Assembly: GCF_023218075.1 (NCBI RefSeq) | Contig: NZ_JALPTB010000033.1 | Span: 1 to 64,000, forward strand | Reading direction: 5' to 3' | Origin: Rhodococcus sp. HM1 | Lineage (GTDB): Bacteria > Actinomycetota > Actinomycetes > Mycobacteriales > Mycobacteriaceae | Length of the DNA: 64,000 nucleotides | Part shown: piece after piece, positions 44,274-52,393 of the stretch | How positions within the stretch are numbered: position 1 is the first letter of the stretch | Layout of the letters: every line of letters begins with the position of its first letter | Made by a program: the position numbers and the translations under genes | Notes under the pieces: generated by a model | Database searches by the model: none | What the model saw: the letters and a program-made list of their open reading frames with translations, nothing else | Told to the model about the DNA's origin: nothing

Positions 44274-44978
44274 ATGCAACACAACAATCCGGAACCGCAT
44301 GAGGTGACGGAGCAGCGATATCCGGTCGACGAGGCCACCGTCCGTGAACAGGCCGCGTGGATGGCCGGTCAGGGCGGTTCCTTCATGAGCCGCACGGGAC
44401 GCAAACTGTCCGAACGCACTTCGCGCCGCTCGATGCTCGGCAGGATCGGACGCTGGACGATGGGCGTCTCGGGTGTCGCGCTGATCAGCTCGCTGCCCGT
44501 CACGCGCACCGCGATGGCCCAGGAAACCCCGGCGCCGCCGCCCGCTCCGGATGCACCCGACCCCCAGTTCATCACGTTCGACGGCAAGGATCCGGCCGAG
44601 TGCGAGTACTGGCGCTGGTGCAACATGGACGGCACCTCGTGCGCGGCCTGCAACGGCGGCGGCGTGACCACCTGCGCTCCCGGCAGCAAGCCGGGCGCCG
44701 AGTTCTGGGTCGGTTGCTGCACGAACCCCGACACCGGAAAGACCTACCTGATCGCCTACTACGACTGCTGTGGCGCACCGTCGTGTTCCAACGCGTTCTG
44801 CGGCGAGCCCGACATGCAGGCGATCATGTACAACCCGGTCTCGGGCAGCAACGACCAGGAGATCATCTGGTGCGTCTCCGACGAGTCCCAGGCCTACACC
44901 TGCACGATGGCTCCGATCATCGGCGAGGACTGCCAGACCCGTCCGGCCGCACGCCCGAAGGTCGGTGCCGGCGCATGA
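44274..44978 (+). CDS. mauA: Amine dehydrogenase small subunit (MauA/AauA-like, TTQ type)
   Basis: 234 residues. A long twin-arginine leader (SRRSMLGRIGRWTMGVSG, cleavage after TAMA near 82) is followed by the cysteine-rich catalytic domain with 14 cysteines. The two tryptophans that become tryptophan tryptophylquinone in methylamine dehydrogenase align to Trp145 (AEFWVGCC) and Trp199 (IIWCVS); the two conserved aspartates align to Asp119 (CNMDGT) and Asp164 (YYDCCG). The spacing equals that of known MauA to within three residues, so it should bear TTQ and oxidise a primary amine outside the membrane. Methylamine versus aralkylamine specificity is not decidable here. Its stop overlaps the next start. 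Confidence 0.88.
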   Translation: MQHNNPEPHEVTEQRYPVDEATVREQAAWMAGQGGSFMSRTGRKLSERTSRRSMLGRIGRWTMGVSGVALISSLPVTRTAMAQETPAPPPAPDAPDPQFITFDGKDPAECEYWRWCNMDGTSCAACNGGGVTTCAPGSKPGAEFWVGCCTNPDTGKTYLIAYYDCCGAPSCSNAFCGEPDMQAIMYNPVSGSNDQEIIWCVSDESQAYTCTMAPIIGEDCQTRPAARPKVGAGA

Positions 44979-46291
44979 AATCCGAACGCACCAAGCGTCT
45001 TTCCCGGTCCGCCGCGGTAGTGGCGGCTCCGCTCGCCGCCGCGCTCGTCCTGACGGGCTGCAGCTCGGACGACGACAGCGCGTCCTCCGGCGAGGTCACC
45101 TATCCCACCGTGCCGGTCATCCCACCCGGGGAGGGCATCTCCCTCGGCCACGACGACCAGGAGATCGGCGACACCATCCCGGAGCCCGTGCACGTCGGGT
45201 CGATCGATCCGATCAAGCCGACGGATCTGCTCGCCGTCGCCGGCGGCTTCGGCAAGCTCGAACTCGGCGTCAACGCCCTCGACCCGGTCACCGGTGTCGC
45301 GGGCAGCCGCTTCGTCGTGGGACCGGGCATCTGGGATCCGGTCATCCACGGGTTCGTCGGCGAAACACCGGACGACCCCGCCGTCCTCGCGGCGGAGGTG
45401 TGGCGTCCGCGCGGGTCGCGCGGCGCCGCGGACTTCACGGTCAGCACCTACTCGGGCAACCTGCTCGAACCTTCGGAGGTCCTGCTCCCCGACTACGCCC
45501 GCGTCCACTCCCGGCCGGGATCCAACGCCGTGACCTCGGACGGCAAGTACTTCGTGACCTGGGACGACGGCCTGTACGGCGTCCGTGTCGTGGATCTGGA
45601 GGCGAAGAAGGAAAGCGGCTCCCTGCAGATCATCGGCTGCGGTCCGTTCACGTGGCTCGACGGGCACGAGCTGTACAGCGTCTGTGAGGAGAACCGTGAG
45701 CTGATCCAGATCTCGATCGACGACGCCGGCGTGCCGACCGAGACGAAGCGAGCGAAGGTTCTGCCCGACGACTTCGTCAGTACCCGCAAGGTCACCTGGG
45801 CCGCCGACGCGAAGAAGGCGCTGCTGGTGAGCGAGAACGGCGACGTGTTCGTCTTCGACTTCTCGAACGGTCTGCCGGAGTCCGCGGTGGCACCGATCGG
45901 CAACGCCGGACAGGACGGCGGCCGGTTCGCCGCAAACACCATCAACAACACCGGCAGCCGCGTCGCGATCGAGTACACGGACAGCGTGGTCCACCCCCAC
46001 TCGGCTCGTGGCGGCAACGTGGTGAAGATCGAGCTGACCGACGCATCGAACTTCGCGCCGGTCAAGACGCTCGATTTCGCTGCGCTCGGCCTGACGAGCA
46101 TCGACAGCATGACCTTCTCCGTCGACGGCAGCACGCTGTACGTCCTCGGTGCCGGCCCCGAGGTCGACGGCGAATCCAAGCAGACGATCGTCGGCATCTC
46201 GTCCGAAACCGGCGACAAGGTCAGCTCGGCCGAGATTACCGGCAACGTCGAGGATTTCGGAACACTACTCACCCCTCAGGTATTGGAATGA
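44975..46291 (+). CDS. mauB: Amine dehydrogenase large subunit (MauB/AauB-like), lipoprotein
   Basis: 438 residues, a seven-bladed-propeller-like protein of the amine dehydrogenase heavy-chain type (repeats such as GKYFVTWDDGLYGVRVVDL, TWAADAKKALLVSENGDVFVFDF, TFSVDGSTLYVLG). The N-terminus is a lipoprotein signal with lipobox V-L-T-G-C (Cys29), so the heavy chain is membrane-tethered, unlike the periplasmic soluble Gram-negative form. The start overlaps the mauA stop by four bases and the stop overlaps the multicopper oxidase start by four bases, so all three are translationally coupled. The order A-B is the reverse of the classical B...A order. Confidence 0.85.
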   Translation: MKSERTKRLSRSAAVVAAPLAAALVLTGCSSDDDSASSGEVTYPTVPVIPPGEGISLGHDDQEIGDTIPEPVHVGSIDPIKPTDLLAVAGGFGKLELGVNALDPVTGVAGSRFVVGPGIWDPVIHGFVGETPDDPAVLAAEVWRPRGSRGAADFTVSTYSGNLLEPSEVLLPDYARVHSRPGSNAVTSDGKYFVTWDDGLYGVRVVDLEAKKESGSLQIIGCGPFTWLDGHELYSVCEENRELIQISIDDAGVPTETKRAKVLPDDFVSTRKVTWAADAKKALLVSENGDVFVFDFSNGLPESAVAPIGNAGQDGGRFAANTINNTGSRVAIEYTDSVVHPHSARGGNVVKIELTDASNFAPVKTLDFAALGLTSIDSMTFSVDGSTLYVLGAGPEVDGESKQTIVGISSETGDKVSSAEITGNVEDFGTLLTPQVLE

Positions 46292-47865
46292 CCCGATCAG
46301 GACCGATCCTGGATCGCCGCGGGTTCCTCCGCATCGGCTCCCTCGGAGCCGGTGCGGTGGGCCTCGGCATCCTGGGTCTGGGTGCGGCGTCCTGCAGTTC
46401 GGCCGATGCGGCCGACTCAGGCGCCCCGCCCGACTACATCTCGCCCACCGACCCCGAGATCGCCGCGGCCGAACAGGCCCGCCGTTGGAACGGAAAGGAG
46501 GTTCCGGTAGCGCTCGCCGCGGGCGTGGCCACCGTCGATCTCGGCGGCCGGTTCGTCGACACCTGGTCGTACGGCGGCCGCGCGGTGGCACCTGAACTGC
46601 GGGCGAGTGTGCGCGACAAGATGCTCGTGTCGGTGCGCAACGACCTGGGTGTGGACACCACACTGCACTGGCACGGAATCCGGATCCGCAACGACATGGA
46701 CGGTGCGGCACCGGTGACGCAGGATCCGATCGCACCGGCGGGCGAGTTCGTGTACGACTTCGTCGTTCCCGACCCAGGAACGCACTGGTACCACTCGCAC
46801 AGCGGCCTGCAGGCCGATCGCGGATTGTTCGGGGCTCTCGTCGTCGAGGACCCGGACGACCGCTCGGGCGCGGATGTCGACGTCGTGCTCGTGCTCGACG
46901 ACTGGATCGACGGGCTCGGTACCACTCCGGAAGCGGTTCTGGCAGCACTCAATCCGGCGATGGCCGGAGGCCACGGCGGGCACGGCGGCGGCACGGCCGT
47001 CGAACACAGTGCCGAGCAGATGTCGGTGGCCGAAGCCGCCGTCTCCGGTGGGCACGGTTCCTCGACGCCGCTCGGCGGGATGACCCAGCACATCGGGTAC
47101 CCGCTGCACCTGATCAACGGGCGCCCGCCCAACGACCCCGAGGTCGTGACGGCGGCGCCGGGCAGTCGGGTGCGCCTGCGGATCATCAATGCGGCCGCCG
47201 AGACGCCGTACCGCTTCGCGATCGCCGGGCACGAACTGACGGTGATCGCGGCGGACGGCTTCGACGTCACCCCGACGACCACCGACACCCTGATCATCGG
47301 GATGGCGCAGCGCTACGACGTGCTCGTCACGTTGAAGTCCGGCGCCTGGCCGGTGGTCGCGAAAGTCGAGGGCCGGGACGGTCACGCGTCGACCGTGCTG
47401 CGCTCCACCGATGCCGCTCCCCTGTCGAATCCCGATGTGGGGCCGGTCATCCCGGAACTCGCCGGTAGGCTGCTCGCCGAGAGCGCGCTGCGGCCGGCCG
47501 ATGCGGTCCGGCTCGATTCGCGGCCCGTCGACCGGGACTACCGGGTCGAGCTGATCCAGGCCGGCGACCGGTACGTGTGGGGCATGGCCGGACCCGACGC
47601 CGGGAAACTGGTCATGCGCCAAGGGGAACGGGTGCGCATCACGATGGCGAACACCACAACGATGTGGCATCCGATGCACACCCACGGACACACGTTCGCG
47701 ATTCCCGAATACGGCGGTCTGCGCCGTGACACCGTCAATGTCCTACCCGGCACCGAACTCGCGATCGAGTTCGACGCCGACAATCCGGGCGAGTGGATGT
47801 TCCACTGCCACAATGCCTATCACTTCGAGGCGGGTATGACCGCGAACCTGCGGTATATCCGATGA
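46288..47865 (+). CDS. Tat-exported multicopper oxidase
   Basis: 525 residues. The N-terminus has a Tat motif D-R-R-G-F-L-R with a lipobox-like ending ASC (Cys36). All four copper motifs are present: HWHG (127-130), HWYHSH (166-171), HPMHTHGH (461-468) and HCHNAYHFEAGM (506-517), giving the type 1 and trinuclear centres. A histidine/glycine-rich insert lies near residues 230-260. It is coupled to the amine dehydrogenase heavy chain by ATGA. It could oxidise the downstream cupredoxins and reduce O2, or take part in cofactor maturation; both are inferences. Confidence 0.9.
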   Translation: MTRSGPILDRRGFLRIGSLGAGAVGLGILGLGAASCSSADAADSGAPPDYISPTDPEIAAAEQARRWNGKEVPVALAAGVATVDLGGRFVDTWSYGGRAVAPELRASVRDKMLVSVRNDLGVDTTLHWHGIRIRNDMDGAAPVTQDPIAPAGEFVYDFVVPDPGTHWYHSHSGLQADRGLFGALVVEDPDDRSGADVDVVLVLDDWIDGLGTTPEAVLAALNPAMAGGHGGHGGGTAVEHSAEQMSVAEAAVSGGHGSSTPLGGMTQHIGYPLHLINGRPPNDPEVVTAAPGSRVRLRIINAAAETPYRFAIAGHELTVIAADGFDVTPTTTDTLIIGMAQRYDVLVTLKSGAWPVVAKVEGRDGHASTVLRSTDAAPLSNPDVGPVIPELAGRLLAESALRPADAVRLDSRPVDRDYRVELIQAGDRYVWGMAGPDAGKLVMRQGERVRITMANTTTMWHPMHTHGHTFAIPEYGGLRRDTVNVLPGTELAIEFDADNPGEWMFHCHNAYHFEAGMTANLRYIR

Positions 47866-47876
47866 GAGGACACCCC

Positions 47877-48218
47877 GTGAAGAAACTGCTTCCACTGGCC
47901 GCGGCACTGATCGCCGCTTCCGGACTGACCGCGTGCGGATCGTCCGATGCGGCGACCGAACCCGCCGTCGTGATCGACGTGACGAACATGTCGTACTCGC
48001 CCGCGTCGGTCACCATCGAGAAGGGCCAGACCGTCCAGTGGCGGTTCGACGACAACGGGTTGCCCCACGACGTCGCCGGTGACGGCCCGCTCGACGGTGT
48101 GCTGCAGAGCGAACTGCTCACCGAGGGCACCTACGAATTCACCTTCGACGAGGCCGGCACGTTCACGTACCACTGCACACCGCACGCGTCGATGGTCGGC
48201 ACAGTGATCGTGCAATAG
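47877..48218 (+). CDS. Amicyanin/plastocyanin-like cupredoxin lipoprotein
   Basis: 113 residues from GTG 47877, which has GAGAGGA at a good distance (an ATG at 47862 overlapping the oxidase stop is the alternative). The signal peptide ends in the lipobox L-T-A-C (Cys20). The type 1 copper ligands are His64, Cys100, His103 and Met106 in C-T-P-H-A-S-M, the amicyanin spacing. Amicyanin is the electron acceptor of methylamine dehydrogenase, and this gene sits three genes behind the small subunit. Confidence 0.87.
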   Translation: MKKLLPLAAALIAASGLTACGSSDAATEPAVVIDVTNMSYSPASVTIEKGQTVQWRFDDNGLPHDVAGDGPLDGVLQSELLTEGTYEFTFDEAGTFTYHCTPHASMVGTVIVQ

Positions 48219-48553
48219 TGCAGCCGCGCAGACTCGTTCGGCATCGCTGGATCCTCGCCTGCGGTGTCCTCGCCACCGCGGCGGCCGGATGCGCCGGAGA
48301 GGAAGCGCCCGACGCGGTGATCGAGATCAGCAACGTGCAGTTCAGCCCGATGGACGTCGTCGTGCCGGTCGGCGGCACCGTCGAATGGCGGTTCGAGGAC
48401 GGCGGTGTCCTCCACCACGTCGAGTCGCCCGGTGCCTTCGACAGCGGGATCACCGGCGACGGCACCTACACGCACACGTTCGACCAGGCCGGGACGTACA
48501 CGTACACGTGCTCGATCCATCCGTACATGACCGGCACCGTCACCGTCCGCTGA
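48218..48553 (+). CDS. Second cupredoxin lipoprotein
   Basis: 111 residues starting at a GTG that shares one base with the preceding TAG. Lipobox A-A-A-G-C (Cys25). Copper ligands: His66 or His67 (VLHHVES), Cys98, His101 and Met104 in C-S-I-H-P-Y-M. It is about as similar to the previous protein as two cupredoxins usually are, so either an old duplicate or a second carrier with another potential. The pair could form a relay between the amine dehydrogenase and the copper oxidase or respiratory chain. Confidence 0.85.
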   Translation: MQPRRLVRHRWILACGVLATAAAGCAGEEAPDAVIEISNVQFSPMDVVVPVGGTVEWRFEDGGVLHHVESPGAFDSGITGDGTYTHTFDQAGTYTYTCSIHPYMTGTVTVR

Positions 48554-48598
48554 CACCCCAGCGGAAGTTCGAAGACAGCAACCGACCAGGAGGTTCCC

Positions 48599-49435
48599 AT
48601 GACCGCCGTCCTGTCCCATCAACCGATCGAGACCGATCTCCCCGACATCCGCCCGACCCTCGAAGGCGCGGTGTCCGTGCAGGCACGCCTCGGCATGGCT
48701 GCCGGTGCCGCCGTCGTCGGCGCGGGTGTCGCGACTCTCGCCTCCCCGACGACGTCGACGGCGCTGACCGCCGCGGTCGTCGGCGCGGGCCTCGTCACCT
48801 CGCTGGCCGCGAACTGGTCGACATGTGGCATGTCGGTCGCCGGGGTCGTCGCGGCACCGAAGCAGCCCAACCGCAAGGGCTCATCGACGCCGCTGCGCCG
48901 GCTCGGCTGGCACGCGCTGGGCTCGGTGAGCACCGGCGCGGTCACCGGTGCGCTGCTCGGCGCGATCGGATCGGTCACCGCCGCACACCTGTCGCCGCTG
49001 TGGCTGCTCGCCGGATGGGCCCTGTTCGCGCTCGCCTACGGCCTGCACGAGATCGGTGTGCTCACGATGCCGGCGCCGATGCGCCGTCAGCAGCTCCCCC
49101 GGCACCTGCGTCGGACCATGGAGCCGTGGAAGGTGTCGCTGCTGTTCGGCGCGATCATCGGCCCCGGTTTCATGATCTTCATCCGGTCCAGCGCGTACTA
49201 CCTGCTGGTGCTCGGCGTGCTCGCGGTCGGCTCCCCCGCCCTGGGCGCGGCGATGTTCACCGTCGTCTCGCTCGGCCGCTGCATGCCGAGCGTCGCGGCG
49301 ATCATCCACTCCCGCCGCGGCGGCACGATGCCGGGCTTCCTGTCGGTGATGTGCGTCGTCGATCGTCGCGTGCAGGCAGTGACCGGCGCTGCGCTCGTCG
49401 GCCTGGCCGCGTTCGCCGCGATCGCGCTGATCTGA
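48599..49435 (+). CDS. MauF-like polytopic membrane protein (tentative)
   Basis: 278 residues with about six or seven hydrophobic helices and a conserved-looking A-N-W-S-T-C-G-M-S at residues 71-79. The size, topology and the single Cys in a short NWSTCG turn recall MauF, the CcdA/DsbD-like membrane protein needed for methylamine dehydrogenase production, but the similarity is too weak by eye to be certain. AGGAGG precedes the ATG. Being last in the run (45 bases after the second cupredoxin) and followed by a strong hairpin supports membership of the operon. Confidence 0.6.
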   Translation: MTAVLSHQPIETDLPDIRPTLEGAVSVQARLGMAAGAAVVGAGVATLASPTTSTALTAAVVGAGLVTSLAANWSTCGMSVAGVVAAPKQPNRKGSSTPLRRLGWHALGSVSTGAVTGALLGAIGSVTAAHLSPLWLLAGWALFALAYGLHEIGVLTMPAPMRRQQLPRHLRRTMEPWKVSLLFGAIIGPGFMIFIRSSAYYLLVLGVLAVGSPALGAAMFTVVSLGRCMPSVAAIIHSRRGGTMPGFLSVMCVVDRRVQAVTGAALVGLAAFAAIALI

Positions 49436-49465
49436 GGTTCCGACCCACGGGGTTCAGCCCTGGCT

Positions 49466-49513
49466 GTGCAGAAGTTGTCGCGGTGCCTCGGCGCGCCGCG
49501 ACAACTTCTGCAC
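49466..49513. terminator. 18-bp hairpin closing the amine dehydrogenase cluster
   Basis: Perfect 18-base arms (49466-49483, starting GTGCAGAAGTTG; 49496-49513) with a 12-base loop, 30 bases after the last cluster gene. Confidence 0.78.
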
Positions 49514-49576
49514 GTTCACCCCGAGGGGTGACACGTAGGGTGGTCCGGACCCGTCGAGGTGGAGGTGCGGAACACG

Positions 49577-50944
49577 ATGAGCGACCCCGGATCCGGTACG
49601 TCGCGCGCTGTCACGGCGTGGACGTACGGCCTGTCGTTCGTCGCGATCACCGCGTGCGGGGTGATCGTCAGCGGGCTGCTCCACGACCCGGAACCCGAAT
49701 TGACCACCGCTCCCCCGACGACCACGACAACCGCAGCTCCCGTCCCCGAGGACTACACCTACGTCACCGAACCGGTGACCTACCCGACGACCATCCCCGG
49801 GTGCGAGAGCGTCGAACCACCCGGTGACGACGCGGGATTCCTCTCCTTTGCCGGCGGCGACTTCGGGTACGACAATCCCACCTATCCGTGGTTCTCGGGA
49901 CCGAAGGCGGTCGCGATGACCGACGCGGCAGTCCGCGCGCTGCCCGGCGACGCCGACATGATCTTCGCGTCGCCACGGCAGTCCCTGCTGTTCGGACCGA
50001 TCCTCGATCCGTCTTTCGAGAACGACGCGGACCGCGCCCTGTTCGGCGGTTTCACGACGGCATATGCGACGATCCGCCGCGGCGAGGACGCCGGGGCGCT
50101 GTCCCTGTCCGTCCGGGCGTCGACGACGCCCGTCCCGCCGTGTGTCGCCGGCAGGCTCGATGAACGCCGCGTGCTCGACGACGGCACCGTCGTGGACGTC
50201 GATGACACGTGGTCCGAAACCAACGGGGTGCGAACGGTGTTCCGGAGCGCGCAGGCGTACGCTCCCGACGGCTCCGAGATCAGCGCGCACATCGACGACA
50301 CCGACAGCACGACCGGGGACGCCGTCCAGTCTGGCCATCCCCCGCTGACCGTCGACGAACTCGTCGCCCTGGTCTCCATACCCGAACTGCGTGTGAGCGC
50401 ACCGGTTCCGCCCGGCACGCCGACCGTCCCGGAATCGTGCTCCTCGCCCTCGGACAGTGACCCGATCGACGCCGCGACCGCCGCCCGGCTGGACGGTGTG
50501 CTGGCGGGGATTCCCGTCGCCGACCTCGCGGTGGATAGCCCGCTCGGTGAACTGCGACCCGCAGGTTTCGACGGCGCAGGATTGTGCCAGGCCGTGCGCG
50601 TCACGACGCCCGGAAGCGAATCGACGCTGACCGTCGCGGTCGCGGCGGGACAACCACGCCCGTCCACCACGCCCGACGAGGCGCCCACCCCGGCCACCGG
50701 GAGCGGGTTCGTCGAAACCCGGGAACTACCGGACGGCACGGTGATCCAGCAGAGGGAGTACACCCTCACGACGCAGGGGCTCGCGGCGGGTTCGGTCGCG
50801 ACGACGAGCGTGACCCGGACGGTGACCGTGACCCGCCCGTCGGGCACCCGGGTCGACGTCACCTCTCGCGCCGATGTTCCGGCCGAACCGCTTCCGATGG
50901 AGCGTCTCGAACAGATCGCGTCGACGCCGGGCCTGGAGGTGTGA
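49577..50944 (+). CDS. Membrane-anchored hypothetical protein
   Basis: 455 residues. A single membrane helix (about 14-36, YGLSFVAITACGVIVSGLL) is followed by a Thr/Pro-rich linker (TTAPPTTTTTAAP) and a large external domain with several cysteines (G-C-E-S, P-P-C-V, E-S-C-S, G-L-C-Q) that could form disulfides. No family was recognised. The ATG at 49577 has GGAGGTG ten bases upstream, better than the GTG at 49559. Its end overlaps or abuts the next gene, so the two form a unit. Confidence 0.7.
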   Translation: MSDPGSGTSRAVTAWTYGLSFVAITACGVIVSGLLHDPEPELTTAPPTTTTTAAPVPEDYTYVTEPVTYPTTIPGCESVEPPGDDAGFLSFAGGDFGYDNPTYPWFSGPKAVAMTDAAVRALPGDADMIFASPRQSLLFGPILDPSFENDADRALFGGFTTAYATIRRGEDAGALSLSVRASTTPVPPCVAGRLDERRVLDDGTVVDVDDTWSETNGVRTVFRSAQAYAPDGSEISAHIDDTDSTTGDAVQSGHPPLTVDELVALVSIPELRVSAPVPPGTPTVPESCSSPSDSDPIDAATAARLDGVLAGIPVADLAVDSPLGELRPAGFDGAGLCQAVRVTTPGSESTLTVAVAAGQPRPSTTPDEAPTPATGSGFVETRELPDGTVIQQREYTLTTQGLAAGSVATTSVTRTVTVTRPSGTRVDVTSRADVPAEPLPMERLEQIASTPGLEV

Positions 50945-50946
50945 CG

Positions 50947-52350
50947 GTGGCGGTAACCAGGGAGATTCGAAACCTCTTGTGTGCCGCGGTCGCCGCCGTC
51001 GTGACCACGGCCGGCGCTGTCGCGGTGATCGCCCACGCCGAGGGCGACGGCACCCGCAAGATCACCGGAACCGTCGATGCGGCGCCGGGTCTCGGCTGGA
51101 CCGTCGAGGCGCAGAGCGTCCACGGACACGAGTCGGCGCAGTTCCGGGATCCGGTATACGGCAGCGAATACGACTGGGGCATACCGGGTTTCCTCGATCT
51201 CGGCGATACCCTCGTCGCGCTCGTCGGCGTCCAGGGCGGCATGGCCCTGGACGATGCGCACCTCGTCGGTGTCGACGCCGACTCCGGACGGATCCGGTGG
51301 CTCAGCCCCGCGGGCGACCTGGCCGGATGCGCGGATTCCGCGGTGGATGCAACCCTGGTGTGCTTCACTCCGGGCTGGTCCGGCGATCCGGCGCTGGTCG
51401 GCTACGACCTCGTGACGGGTGAGATCACCCGCGTCCCCACCGAGTGGGGCACCTTCGCGATCGCCGCCACCGACGACCGTCTCTACGTCGCGGAAGGCAG
51501 CGTCGAGAACGACGACGTGCGGGTGCACGCAGGAACTCTCCTCGATCCCGACGCGCACTTCACCCGCGCGTTCGACATGGGCACCGGCTGGGACGACACC
51601 GCCCTACCCGACGCCCTCGATGTGCGCCACGGACAGGGACTGCTCACGCTCGGTACCGACATCGCCGGATTCGACCTCGACACCGGCGACGAGACGTGGA
51701 CCGCGCAGGCGGACGGCTGCTCCCGCGTCCAGCCGACGCTCGGCGCGCTGGTCGTGCGCGTGCACGTCGAGTGCGACGGTCTCCGTGTCACCGGATCCGA
51801 CCTGCTCGACGGCACCGGAGCCGTCATCGCCGCCACCGACAGCGCCGCGGCGCACTCCCCTGCGTTCGACGGCCCCGCCGACGACACCGTACCGGTCCTG
51901 CTCGGCGACGGCGCGTACGACCGGGCCACCGGTGACCCGGTGTGGTCCGCCCCGGAACTCGTGTCGGTGCCACGGGAACCGGACGAGTACAACGCCAACA
52001 CCCGGTTGGGCACGGTGCGTGCCGTGCTCGGCGACGTCGCGCTGCTGACCGATCACACCGCCCACACCGAGACCGGACTCGACCTGCGCACCGGGACCAG
52101 GCTGTGGCAGAACGTGCCCGAACGGTCCGGCACGGTGCTGGGCCACACCGAAGACCTCATCGTGCAGTCCGATTTCACCGGCCTGTGGGCGATGGACGTC
52201 CGGACCGGGGACCTCGAGTGGGATATCCCGTTCCTTGCGGTCGACAACGATCCGGACGCGCTCGGTGACGGGGGAACGCTCAGCGTCCGCCCCGGCGACC
52301 GGTACGTCTACGTTTCGGCGCGCTCGATTATCGGCCTGCGCCCACTCTGA
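50947..52350 (+). CDS. Exported beta-propeller (PQQ-like repeat) protein
   Basis: 467 residues with an N-terminal export/anchor helix (about 7-25) and a series of PQQ-like blades: L-V-G-V-D-A-D-S-G-R-I-R-W-L, LVGYDLVTGEITRV, FDLDTGDETW, GLDLRTGTRLWQ, AMDVRTGDLEWDI. These are scaffold repeats without evident enzyme residues. The GTG at 50947 lies seven bases after GGAGG; a GTG at 50941 overlapping the previous stop is the alternative. With the preceding protein it probably forms a cell-surface complex of unknown role. Confidence 0.72.
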   Translation: MAVTREIRNLLCAAVAAVVTTAGAVAVIAHAEGDGTRKITGTVDAAPGLGWTVEAQSVHGHESAQFRDPVYGSEYDWGIPGFLDLGDTLVALVGVQGGMALDDAHLVGVDADSGRIRWLSPAGDLAGCADSAVDATLVCFTPGWSGDPALVGYDLVTGEITRVPTEWGTFAIAATDDRLYVAEGSVENDDVRVHAGTLLDPDAHFTRAFDMGTGWDDTALPDALDVRHGQGLLTLGTDIAGFDLDTGDETWTAQADGCSRVQPTLGALVVRVHVECDGLRVTGSDLLDGTGAVIAATDSAAAHSPAFDGPADDTVPVLLGDGAYDRATGDPVWSAPELVSVPREPDEYNANTRLGTVRAVLGDVALLTDHTAHTETGLDLRTGTRLWQNVPERSGTVLGHTEDLIVQSDFTGLWAMDVRTGDLEWDIPFLAVDNDPDALGDGGTLSVRPGDRYVYVSARSIIGLRPL

Positions 52351-52393
52351 CTGTCGGGCAACGGCATTCGAGTGCATGTTCACCACTCCACGC

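Noticed and set aside
44975-46291. Reading the MauB-like protein as a PQQ-dependent alcohol dehydrogenase
   Set aside because: It lacks the PQQ-binding and disulfide motifs of those enzymes, is much shorter, and is coupled to a MauA-like small subunit.
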